Source: Clostridiales bacterium
Lineage (GTDB): Bacteria > Bacillota > Clostridia > Christensenellales > CAG-138
Assembly (NCBI GenBank): GCA_004558525.1
Contig: SFCQ01000021.1
Coordinates: 1 to 24,147 of the forward strand
Direction of reading: 5' to 3'
Length of the DNA: 24,147 nt
Part shown: piece after piece, positions 16,901-22,273 of the stretch
Layout of the letters: every line of letters begins with the position of its first letter
How positions within the stretch are numbered: position 1 is the first letter of the stretch
Program-made: the position numbers and the translations under genes
The notes under the pieces: model-generated
The model's database searches: none
Seen by the model: only the letters and a program-made list of their open reading frames with translations
Told to the model about the DNA's origin: nothing

Positions 16901-17747
16901 CCATAAAGCAGTTTATATCAGTAGAATGGCCGTAATACTTTATTGAAAGCGCTACCCTTATGGCAAAGCCCAGCAATATAAGCACACACAGTATAGGCAT
17001 ATCGCCCGGGCGCTTGTTCGCCGCGTCAACAGCCTTCTGCTCGGTCTCAATATACCTTCTGTATACTATTATCCCAACAAAAGCCATAGACATTACGACG
17101 AGCATCACCTTTCCTATATATGGGAAATCGCCCTCTGTACTTTCGGAGTCGTAATCGTCATTGCCGTTTGTGTCAACGCTGACGCTTGCCGCAGAAAAAT
17201 CCTCAGCCACGCCAGCGTAGCCTTCAAGCTTTTCTACAGAAACATTGTCAAACCATGCTTCCCCGCTTGAAAGCGCGCCGTATCCGCCAAGCCTTACGCT
17301 AACGGTAAGCTCATGCTGATCGCTGCCTGTTACGCCTACAAGCTCAATGGTTTGCCAATCGTTTGTCCCATAAATTCCGGCGCTTGTTGCAAGCGATTCA
17401 TTGACGGAAATATTTGCTCCGTTTCCGCCGTATACTTCGCTGGTCTTTACCATGCAGCTCAGTTTATAGTAGCTGCCGCTTTCAACGCTTATCGTTTGAC
17501 AAAGCCTTATGTCGTTACCTTCATTGCCGAATGAAGCAATGTGTGCGGTTCCGTTTTCAACTGAAGCTATATTGGTATCGCCGTCTTCATACCATGCTTC
17601 CTTAAACCAGCCTTCCGGTATGCCGCCGGAATCAGCAGGCGCTTCAAAACCGCCGTTTTGTATCAGGGTATCTTCGGCCAGGACGCTAAATGCCGGCATC
17701 GCCAGCAAAAACAGTGCGACTATAATTGCGATAGTTCTTTTGTTCAT
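13974..17747 (-). CDS. Dual GT-C membrane glycosyltransferase (sugar-binding-like domain, GT-C half, PMT/GT39 half)
   Basis: A 1257-residue polytopic protein. Residues 1-24 are a signal peptide (MNKRTIAIIVALFLLAMPAF...LAED). About 25-176 form a beta-sandwich resembling CBM4/9 modules (IQNGGFEAP, AWFDNVSVEKLEG). A first multispan GT-C-like half (about 215-665) has STDINCFMAWG, DYPPGYMYVL, GGWGQIDQ and GHFMHERYIIP. A short linker and a second beta domain (about 725-820) lead into a PMT (GT39) half (about 835-1257): YFDELYHART (845-854) with the acidic pair needed for catalysis, SHPPLGK (868-874), and the C-terminal PMT_4TMC region with HPYQSPWWQWPL. PMT enzymes transfer mannose from polyprenyl-phosphate-mannose to protein Ser/Thr outside the cell. 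Substrates here are unknown. The ATG at 17747 behind GGAG was chosen because it starts the signal peptide; the frame is open to 17795. Confidence 0.88.
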   Translation of the reverse strand: MNKRTIAIIVALFLLAMPAFSVLAEDTLIQNGGFEAPADSGGIPEGWFKEAWYEDGDTNIASVENGTAHIASFGNEGNDIRLCQTISVESGSYYKLSCMVKTSEVYGGNGANISVNESLATSAGIYGTNDWQTIELVGVTGSDQHELTVSVRLGGYGALSSGEAWFDNVSVEKLEGYAGVAEDFSAASVSVDTNGNDDYDSESTEGDFPYIGKVMLVVMSMAFVGIIVYRRYIETEQKAVDAANKRPGDMPILCVLILLGFAIRVALSIKYYGHSTDINCFMAWGKRIVDGGISNFYTSGMFADYPPGYMYVLCLTASIAKKLNLSYGSDAYVLLTKMPGIIADLISAYVVYKLAKNFEKTGCPDAKRWGRLPLVLAAVVALNPLYAFISGGWGQIDQILALLLLLVIWLFSSKKDILSGLVYGIAIVVKPQALMLGPLLAVAYFCRIYDERNSSLLKQILKTVAAVLSAVAAIFLISLPFKGNQQPLWFLSKILGTATSYNYGSIEAFNLMALLGGNWTNADNGLIVLSYAQLGTVLMILSISASAALYIKGRNKNKGCLMLSAAFQTIALFELGHFMHERYIIPALLLLLCAFVYYRDRRLFVSFIWLCAAAMFNACLAFIIVDHRAWRTDYYTALMVLGCIMNLSGFVYLSIACFNMVFKGVKRPAFAEKKLEREKPIKLPEPTDNKLNYSKKDKLFVIALTAVYAIIALINLGTTVAPENYWTGTAGDSIAITLEEDADIADIWVYGGLYSGNITICDQSGNSVSYDEVNGDMFRWKSIGGGLSGNKLILSVNSGSVWFNEIALFDNERHYVKATADQGAEALFDEADTVPERRTYMYGMYFDELYHARTAYEHLHGIKPYENSHPPLGKVFIMLGIAIFGMNAFGWRVMGALFGIGMVPIMYAFAKRLFKNSDYSLVAAGLFAFDFMHYTQTRIATIDVYGVFFIILMYYYMYQYFTMNFFVDGLKKTLKPLGIAGLFFGLGAASKWIDIYAGVGLAVILFASLIKRYIEYRSFKNSKDEAEREAVKPFWQYTIKTLLWCCVFYILVPVVIYLASYIPYVLCEEHYDLNGIWGVQQFMFSYHSGLKATHPYQSPWWQWPLIIRPMWYYVTYDVPEGCIGTISAMGNPAVWWVSCVVTATVIIKLIRGRIKPDKEWAVLLIGLAAEYIPWVLVPRCTFIYHYFASVPFIVLISVRALMFKEQKDEKYRWLKWVWLAAAIALFALFYPAITGIICSKNYIKMLEWLPSWTFLGY

Positions 17748-17843
17748 CAGATTACTCCGCATACATATTATTCCTATTTTAGTATAGGATACCACATTTT
17801 GCCCTTTACAGACATATAATAGTTAAATTTCATATTGCGTTAA

Positions 17844-18197
17844 CTAATCCGGCCTGAACGCATCCTTGAAATGAACTATATTCATGGCATCAAGATCAAC
17901 TTCCACAACGTCAAACCTTGCAAAGCTGTCCGTAAGGCCAGCCTTTATCAAATACAGCTCGGCGGCTCTTATTATGTGCTTCTGCTTTGCAAACGTGACC
18001 GCTTCCCTGCCGAGTCCATAGCTTGATCCGTGCCTCGATTTTACCTCAACAAAAACAACCGTATCACAATCCATGACGATAAGATCGATCTCGCATCTTG
18101 CAGCGCGGAAATTGCGCTCACGATAAGCGTAACCGTTTTTTAGCAGGTATTCAAGGGCGGCGTCCTCTCCCTTTTTGCCGTTTTGCATGTTGTTCAT
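17844..18197 (-). CDS. YraN family (UPF0102) nuclease-like protein
   Basis: A 117-residue UPF0102 protein with the PD-(D/E)XK-like core: GKKGEDAALEYLLKNGYAYRERNFR, then EIDLIVMD...VVFVEVKSR, then AVTFAKQKHIIRAAELYL and ARFDVVEV. The spacing of Glu, Asp, Glu and Lys is that of Holliday-junction-resolvase-like nucleases, but activity in the family is poorly established. It follows rnhB by 22 bases, the typical rnhB-yraN pairing. The ATG at 18197 has only AGAG behind it; the ATG three codons on is an alternative. A 96-base gap with no clear terminator separates it from the glycosyltransferase gene. Confidence 0.9.
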   Translation of the reverse strand: MNNMQNGKKGEDAALEYLLKNGYAYRERNFRAARCEIDLIVMDCDTVVFVEVKSRHGSSYGLGREAVTFAKQKHIIRAAELYLIKAGLTDSFARFDVVEVDLDAMNIVHFKDAFRPD

Positions 18198-18219
18198 TAA
18201 GCTCTATTTGCATGCTTGC

Positions 18220-18849
18220 TTATTCTGTCAATATGTTGCATAGGAAGCTCTTCCTGTGTATCGGGCAGGGGCCGTATTTTTTTATGGCGGCTATGTGCTC
18301 GGCTGTGCCGTAGCCCTTGTTTCTTTCAAAGCCGTATTGAGGATAAAGCTCGGCCATTTTGATCATGTACTCATCTCTTTTCACCTTGGCGGCTATGCTG
18401 GCCGCGCCTATAAGGTAGCTAAGTGCATCGCCATGTATTATCGGGTGCTGTCTTGCGGGGATATCAAGCCCCTTCACGGCGTCAATAAGCACGTCTGAAC
18501 AGGCTATCTTCATATTATAATAAGCTTCGCAAAACGCCTTTTTTGTAGCATTGAGTATATTTGATTCATCTATTTCTTCGTTGCTGCCCCAACCATAGCC
18601 TATGCCAACAGCCTGAGCTTCAATAATAGGCGCGAGCTTGCTCCTTCTTAGCGCCGTTACCTTCTTTGAATCGTTTACGCCCTCTATAAGCGGCTCAGGG
18701 GGCAATATCACACAGCATGTCACAACAGGCCCCGCAAGAGGCCCGCGGCCAACCTCATCCATCCCTGCGGCCATAATGCCGTTTGCCCAAAGCTCCCTTT
18801 CCCTTTGAGTAAGCTGAAGCAGCCTTTCCTGCTCGTTTATGCGTGCCAA
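18220..18849 (-). CDS. rnhB: Ribonuclease HII
   Basis: A 209-residue RNase HII, which cleaves RNA in RNA-DNA hybrids and at single ribonucleotides in DNA. The acidic pair lies in GMDEVGRGPLAGPVV (Asp31, Glu32). NDSKKVTALRR, VLIDAVKGLDIP with the third acidic residue, and IIHGDALSYLIGAASIAAKVKRDEYM follow; length is normal. The start is TTG at 18849: it lies 7 bases after a perfect AGGAGG, and no ATG is available near the conserved N-terminus. It starts 12 bases after rbgA in the usual rbgA-rnhB-yraN order. Confidence 0.95.
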   Translation of the reverse strand: MARINEQERLLQLTQRERELWANGIMAAGMDEVGRGPLAGPVVTCCVILPPEPLIEGVNDSKKVTALRRSKLAPIIEAQAVGIGYGWGSNEEIDESNILNATKKAFCEAYYNMKIACSDVLIDAVKGLDIPARQHPIIHGDALSYLIGAASIAAKVKRDEYMIKMAELYPQYGFERNKGYGTAEHIAAIKKYGPCPIHRKSFLCNILTE

Positions 18850-18861
18850 TGCGCTTCCTCC

Positions 18862-19731
18862 TCAGTATTCTTTATCCGGCGTTTCAAGCGTAACCTTGGC
18901 TATCTTGCCGGCCCTGAATTCATCAAGCGTTATCCTCGCGGCCCTTTCAGTGTCAAGTACGCCGCCCTGCAATATAAAACCTCTTGAGCGTGCTACGGCT
19001 TCAAGCAGCGCATGCGGCGCCATGTCGTTTTCTATTCTCTTGTATCTTTCTTTAAGCTCGTTTGGGCATATGCTCATAAGCTCGCTCAAAAGCCCGCCTG
19101 CAAGCCTTTCTGTATCCATTATATCATCGTTTATGGAGCCTATATAGGCAAGATGCTTAGCCAAAGCCTCGTTTTCAAGCTTTGGCCACAAAAGGCCAGG
19201 CGTATCCATAAGCTCAAGATATGCCGATACCTTTACCCACTGTTTTCCCTTGGTAACGCCCGGCTTATCGCCGACCTTGGCCTTTGTTTCGCCGGCTATC
19301 CTGTTTATTAACGTTGATTTGCCAACATTGGGTATGCCAACCACCATGGCGCGCACTGTTTTCAATACGCCCTTTTCTTTCATCCTGGCAACTTTATCCG
19401 CTGCGGCAGCCTCGATAAGCGAAACAGCGGCTTTTCTTTTCGCACCGGAGGTTGACACAAACGCGCTCGCGCTTATATTCTGCTCTTTATAGTAATCTAT
19501 CCAGCGCTTTGTAAGCAGCGGCGACGCAAGATCGCTTTTGTTTAGCAGTATCACCCTGCTTTTCTGCGCAAAAAGCGAATCAAAATCCGGATTTCTTGTA
19601 GCAAGAGGTGCGCGCGCGTCAACAAGCTCCACCACTACGTCTATAAGCTTAAGGTTTTCCTCAAGCATGCGCCGTGCTTTGGCCATGTGGCCAGGATACC
19701 AGTTTATGCTCATCTTATCTTCGTTCATCAT
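18862..19731 (-). CDS. rbgA: Ribosome biogenesis GTPase RbgA (YlqF)
   Basis: A 289-residue circularly permuted GTPase needed for a late step of 50S assembly in Firmicutes. The permutation is visible: the G4 motif NKSD (64-67) precedes G1 GIPNVGKST (132-140) and G3 DTPG (176-179). The family N-terminus INWYPGHMAKARR and the C-terminal RNA-binding helical region (SRGFILQGGVLDTERAARITLDEFRAGKIAKVTLE) are present. Two tandem ATGs at 19731 and 19728 follow AAGGA, and either could start. A third, at residue 7 (MSINWYPGH), matches many homologues. It is separated from rplS by a terminator and an unexplained palindromic element. Confidence 0.95.
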   Translation of the reverse strand: MMNEDKMSINWYPGHMAKARRMLEENLKLIDVVVELVDARAPLATRNPDFDSLFAQKSRVILLNKSDLASPLLTKRWIDYYKEQNISASAFVSTSGAKRKAAVSLIEAAAADKVARMKEKGVLKTVRAMVVGIPNVGKSTLINRIAGETKAKVGDKPGVTKGKQWVKVSAYLELMDTPGLLWPKLENEALAKHLAYIGSINDDIMDTERLAGGLLSELMSICPNELKERYKRIENDMAPHALLEAVARSRGFILQGGVLDTERAARITLDEFRAGKIAKVTLETPDKEY

Positions 19732-19767
19732 GGCTTTCCTTATCTATTATTAGATCAATCCAGTATA

Positions 19768-19884
19768 TACCATCAGTTAAGAAGGGTACATAAGCCCTAA
19801 AGGCCAGCTTTGGGACGTTTCTGACGTGGCTATGGCGTGCTGTATGCTCCTTAAAACCTTGCGTCCCCTTGTCAGCTGATGGTA
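19768..19884. repeat. TA-flanked imperfect inverted repeat, candidate MITE or structured RNA
   Basis: The ends are inverted copies: a perfect 9-bp pair 19768-19776/19876-19884 (TACCATCAG/CTGATGGTA) continues inward so that the first 27 bases of the two ends match at 21 positions, with patches of similarity to about base 36. The outermost pair is the dinucleotide TA on both sides, as expected for a Tc1/mariner-IS630-type target duplication. An alternative internal pairing exists (GGGACG 19812-19817 with CGTCCC 19862-19867). It lies between the rplS terminator and rbgA, with no convincing promoter of its own. It could be a miniature transposable element, a small hairpin RNA or the rbgA leader. 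Confidence 0.6.
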
Positions 19885-19902
19885 GCGTTATAGTATAATT
19901 AA

Positions 19903-19931
19903 GCCCCCAAGAGGTTTTACCCATTGGGGGC
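19903..19931 (-). terminator. Intrinsic terminator of rplS
   Basis: On the minus strand GCCCCCAA (19931-19924), a 13-base loop and TTGGGGGC (19910-19903) form a GC-rich 8-bp hairpin followed by TTAATTAT. It lies 20 bases after the rplS stop codon. The T-tract is interrupted but the stem is strong. Confidence 0.75.
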
Positions 19932-19951
19932 CAGACTTTCTTCAGATAAGC

Positions 19952-20305
19952 TTATTTCTCGTCTATGCGCTCAACGACCTTGGCGGCCTTACCTACGCGA
20001 TTGCGCAGATAGAACAGCTTGGCCCTGCGGACCTGGCCATGACGCAGCACTTCGATACGGCCAATACGGGGGCTGTTGTAAGGGAAAGTCCTCTCAACAC
20101 CGATGCCGTAGGATATCCTGCGGACGGTGAAGGACTTGCGGATACCGCCGCCCTGAATCTTGATAACAACGCCTTCGAAGTTCTGAAGCCTCTCACGAGA
20201 GCCTTCCACAACCTTGACGAATACGCGGACGGTGTCGCCCACTTCCAGCTTGGGCAGATCTGTACGAAGCTGCTCCTTTTCAAGTTCCCTGATGATGTCT
20301 GCCAT
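19952..20305 (-). CDS. rplS: 50S ribosomal protein L19
   Basis: Ribosomal protein L19 (117 residues), located at the 30S-50S interface. The family signature PKLEVGDTVRVFVKVVEGSRERLQNFEGVVI, followed by SFTVRRISYGIGVERTFPYNSPRI and VRRAKLFYLRNRVGKAAKV, is complete. The ATG at 20305 follows AAGGAGA. It comes after trmD as in other Firmicutes but has its own strong promoter and its own terminator, so it can be expressed independently of rimM-trmD. Confidence 0.97.
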   Translation of the reverse strand: MADIIRELEKEQLRTDLPKLEVGDTVRVFVKVVEGSRERLQNFEGVVIKIQGGGIRKSFTVRRISYGIGVERTFPYNSPRIGRIEVLRHGQVRRAKLFYLRNRVGKAAKVVERIDEK

Positions 20306-20376
20306 TTTATATTTCTCCTTCCTTACAGACGTTCATATAAGCTTTCCGCCAACATTGGACCGTCCGTTTGTCACAA
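20306..20376 (-). promoter_or_regulatory. rplS 5' leader with long-range pairing, possible L19 leader
   Basis: About 70 transcribed bases precede rplS. Bases 20367-20361 (ACGGACG on the minus strand) can pair with 20331-20325 (CGTCTGT), six Watson-Crick pairs plus one G-U. The second arm ends just upstream of the ribosome binding site. The position fits the L19 leader family reported upstream of rplS in Firmicutes, but I did not confirm its consensus. Confidence 0.4.
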
Positions 20377-20381
20377 AGGGC

Positions 20382-20410
20382 ATTATAACACAGCGCCTTT
20401 GCTATTGCAA
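20382..20410 (-). promoter_or_regulatory. Strong sigma-A-type promoter of rplS
   Basis: TTGCAA (20410-20405) and TATAAT (20387-20382) on the minus strand are separated by 17 bases. The -10 box is preceded by TGT, an extended -10 motif. It lies in the trmD-rplS gap, just after the trmD stop codon. Confidence 0.88.
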
Positions 20411-20420
20411 GCATATTTGC

Positions 20421-21158
20421 CTATTTATCTTGCTTTTCATTCATTTTTAAGGACTCAATAAAGGCCATATCCTTTTTATCGAGCTTTACCCCTTTAATAA
20501 GCTCAGGACGCCTTGAAAGCGTAAGCTCTATTGCCCTGTCCCTTCTCCAGCGCTCGATAAGCGCATGGTTGCCGTTCAAAAGCACTTCAGGCACCTTCAT
20601 GCCCCTAAACTCCGCCGGCCTTGTGTATTGAGGATATTCAAGCAATCCTTCCGAAAATGATTCGTTCTCTGCAGATTCGCTGCTGCCAAGTACGCCGGGT
20701 ATAAAGCGCGAAATGCAGTCTATCGCCACCATTGCGGCAAGCTCGCCTCCGGTCAAAACATAATCGCCTATGGAAAGGTCCTCGTCCATAGCATATGTTA
20801 CGCGCTCGTCTATGCCTTCATAATGGCCGCAAAGGAAGAGAAGCCTCTTTTCCTCCGCAAGCTCCTTCGCGAGCTCAGGCGAAAGCGTGCGTCCCCTCGG
20901 CGACAGCAGTATGCGCCTTGCTTCATGCTGAGGGTCTACAGCGTCAAGGCAGGAGTATATCGGTTGCGCAAGCATTACCATGCCCGCGCCGCCTCCAAAG
21001 GGATAATCGTCGGTATTATGATGCTTGTTTTCCGAATACTCGCGTATGTCATGCAGCTTAAAATCGAGTATTCCCTTATCCGCAGCGCGGCCGAGTATGC
21101 TCGCGCCCAAAACCGCAGGGAACATTTCGGTAAAGGTCGTCAGTATATCAATCCTCAA
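20421..21158 (-). CDS. trmD: tRNA (guanine(37)-N1)-methyltransferase
   Basis: A 245-residue SPOUT methyltransferase that makes m1G37 in tRNAs and so prevents frameshifting. LRIDILTTFTEMFP opens the protein; FGGGAGMVM, LLSPRGRTL, LFLCGHYEGIDERV and the knot LSIGDYVLTGGELAAMVAID follow, with EYPQYTRPAEFRGMKVPEVLLNGNHALIERWRR near the C-terminus. The frame is open to 21191, but the TTG at 21158 is the likely start: a perfect AAGGAGGT lies 8 bases before it and it gives the conserved N-terminus. It overlaps the rimM end by 11 bases, so translation is probably coupled. Confidence 0.95.
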   Translation of the reverse strand: MRIDILTTFTEMFPAVLGASILGRAADKGILDFKLHDIREYSENKHHNTDDYPFGGGAGMVMLAQPIYSCLDAVDPQHEARRILLSPRGRTLSPELAKELAEEKRLLFLCGHYEGIDERVTYAMDEDLSIGDYVLTGGELAAMVAIDCISRFIPGVLGSSESAENESFSEGLLEYPQYTRPAEFRGMKVPEVLLNGNHALIERWRRDRAIELTLSRRPELIKGVKLDKKDMAFIESLKMNEKQDK

Positions 21159-21675
21159 ACAATCCGACCTCCTTAAGCACTTCGGCATCAAGCAGTATCT
21201 GCCGGTTTTCTATATCGGTAGACAGTACGACTCTTTTTAGTGCAGGCAGCATGAGGGTTTTCTCGCCCTTTATCACGTATACATCGTTTGCGCCCGTTTC
21301 GATAACGTCAGTTACAGAGCCAAGCTCATTGCCCTCGGTATCCTTAACATTGCAGCCGATAAGGTCCTCAACAAAGTATGTGTCCTTGGGCAGCTTCATA
21401 GCATGCGCCCTGTCAACGCATACATACGCCCCGCGAAGATCCTCAGCTTCATCGCGTGTTGAGCAGCAGGAAAGCGTCATATATATCGCATCGTCCTTAA
21501 CGCCAACGTCGGAGACGGTTATAGGCTCACGCACGCCGTTCCTTTCGATATAAGCTTCCTTAAGCTGCTTATACCGCATAAGCGAATCGGACATGGGCTC
21601 GAGCTTAACTGCCCCTTTAACGCCGTGAGGCCGCACGATGCGGCCTATCCTGAAAAATTCGCACAGCGCAGCCAT
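21148..21675 (-). CDS. rimM: 16S rRNA processing protein RimM
   Basis: A 175-residue RimM, which binds S19 and helps assemble the 30S head. The N-terminal beta-barrel begins FFRIGRIVRPHGVKGAVKLEPMSD and continues through LSCCSTRDEAEDLRGAYVCVDR. The C-terminal PRC-barrel shows TYFVEDLIGCNVKDTEGNELGSVTDVIETGANDVYVIKG and LMLPALKRVVLSTDI. The ATG at 21675 is one base after the KH-protein stop codon and has only a weak GAGA sequence upstream, so it probably depends on translation of the gene before it. Confidence 0.95.
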   Translation of the reverse strand: MAALCEFFRIGRIVRPHGVKGAVKLEPMSDSLMRYKQLKEAYIERNGVREPITVSDVGVKDDAIYMTLSCCSTRDEAEDLRGAYVCVDRAHAMKLPKDTYFVEDLIGCNVKDTEGNELGSVTDVIETGANDVYVIKGEKTLMLPALKRVVLSTDIENRQILLDAEVLKEVGLFED

Positions 21676-21676
21676 G

Positions 21677-21904
21677 TTAGACTATCTCTACGATGTATTT
21701 CTTGTTTTCTTTGATAGAGGCGGCTTTTACCACGCAACGTATAGCCTGGGCGATTCGGCCCTGCTTGCCTATCACCTTGCCCATATCGTCCGCAGCGACG
21801 CTAAGCTCAATTATTGTAGCTTTGTCGCCTTCCTTTTCCTCTACCTTGACCTCTTCCGGCTTGTCCACTAAGCTCATTGCTATAAATTTTACAAGTTCCG
21901 TCAT
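21677..21904 (-). CDS. khpA: KH-domain RNA-binding protein (YlqC/KhpA type)
   Basis: A 75-residue single KH-domain protein of the YlqC/KhpA group, small RNA-binding proteins linked to translation and cell-size control in Gram-positives. The N-terminus MTELVKFIAMSLVDKPEEVKVEE and the KH loop IGKQGRIAQAIRCVVKAAS (GxxG as GKQG) are characteristic. The frame is open to a GTG at 21937. I place the start at the ATG at 21904, which has GGGAGG at ideal spacing and matches homologues. It lies between rpsP and rimM, the standard position. Confidence 0.93.
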   Translation of the reverse strand: MTELVKFIAMSLVDKPEEVKVEEKEGDKATIIELSVAADDMGKVIGKQGRIAQAIRCVVKAASIKENKKYIVEIV

Positions 21905-21933
21905 GGACTGCCTCCCGTTATTATTCTCCTCCG

Positions 21934-22176
21934 TCACTGTATCGCTCCGCTCTTCTTAAGCAGGCCGCGAACAGTATCGGTGGGCTGTGCGCCGTTCTTT
22001 ATCCACTGCTGGGCCTTTTCGTTGTCTACCTTTATCTCGGCGGGGTCGGTAAGGGGATTGTAATAACCTATCTCCTCAACGAAAGCACCGTCACGGGGAG
22101 CGCGGCTGTCCGCAACCACTATACGGTAGAAAGGAGCCTTCTTGGCGCCCATACGGCGAAGTCTGATCTTAAGCAT
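21934..22176 (-). CDS. rpsP: 30S ribosomal protein S16
   Basis: Ribosomal protein S16, 80 residues, an early 30S assembly protein. MLKIRLRRMGAKKAPFYRIVVADSRAPRDGAFVEEIGYYNP is the family signature, followed by INxDPAE-like TDPAEIKVDNEKAQQWIKNGAQPTDTVRGLLKKSG. The ATG at 22176 follows AGGAGG. It heads a likely transcription unit rpsP-khpA-rimM-trmD, driven by the promoter at the end of ffh and by read-through from ylxM-ffh. Confidence 0.97.
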   Translation of the reverse strand: MLKIRLRRMGAKKAPFYRIVVADSRAPRDGAFVEEIGYYNPLTDPAEIKVDNEKAQQWIKNGAQPTDTVRGLLKKSGAIQ

Positions 22177-22223
22177 TGTTGTGTTCCTCCTGAAACAATA
22201 TTTATCTCATTTTATTATAGAAA

Positions 22224-22236
22224 ACGGTTTTACCGT
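22224..22236 (-). terminator. Small hairpin in the ffh-rpsP gap, possible attenuator
   Basis: ACGGT, 3-base loop, ACCGT on the minus strand followed by TTTC. Only 5 bp long, it lies just downstream of the rpsP -10 box, so it would sit at the 5' end of that transcript. It could reduce read-through from ffh or stabilise the rpsP mRNA end. Confidence 0.35.
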
Positions 22237-22243
22237 AATCTTC

Positions 22244-22273
22244 ATTATACTCACTCTAAGCCGTCCTTATCAA
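22244..22273 (-). promoter_or_regulatory. Sigma-A-type promoter of rpsP overlapping the ffh stop codon
   Basis: TTGATA (22273-22268) and TATAAT (22249-22244) on the minus strand are separated by 18 bases. The -35 box includes the ffh TGA stop (22272-22270). It would give the ribosomal protein gene expression independent of ffh. Confidence 0.68.

Noticed and set aside
17748..17843. Promoter for the dual glycosyltransferase gene
   Set aside because: Candidates such as TGTAAA-18-TATACT and TTAACG-16-TATTAT have poor -35 boxes, so none was listed, although the 96-base gap could hold one.
19768..19884. SRP RNA, tmRNA or RNase P RNA in the rplS-rbgA gap
   Set aside because: The conserved SRP apical loop, tmRNA tag frame and RNase P core sequences are not found, and the element is too short for the last two.
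19715..19924. 69-codon open frame on the minus strand between rplS and rbgA
   Set aside because: It begins inside the rplS terminator, has no ribosome binding site, runs through the palindromic element and overlaps the rbgA start. The frame is better explained as chance within the repeat.
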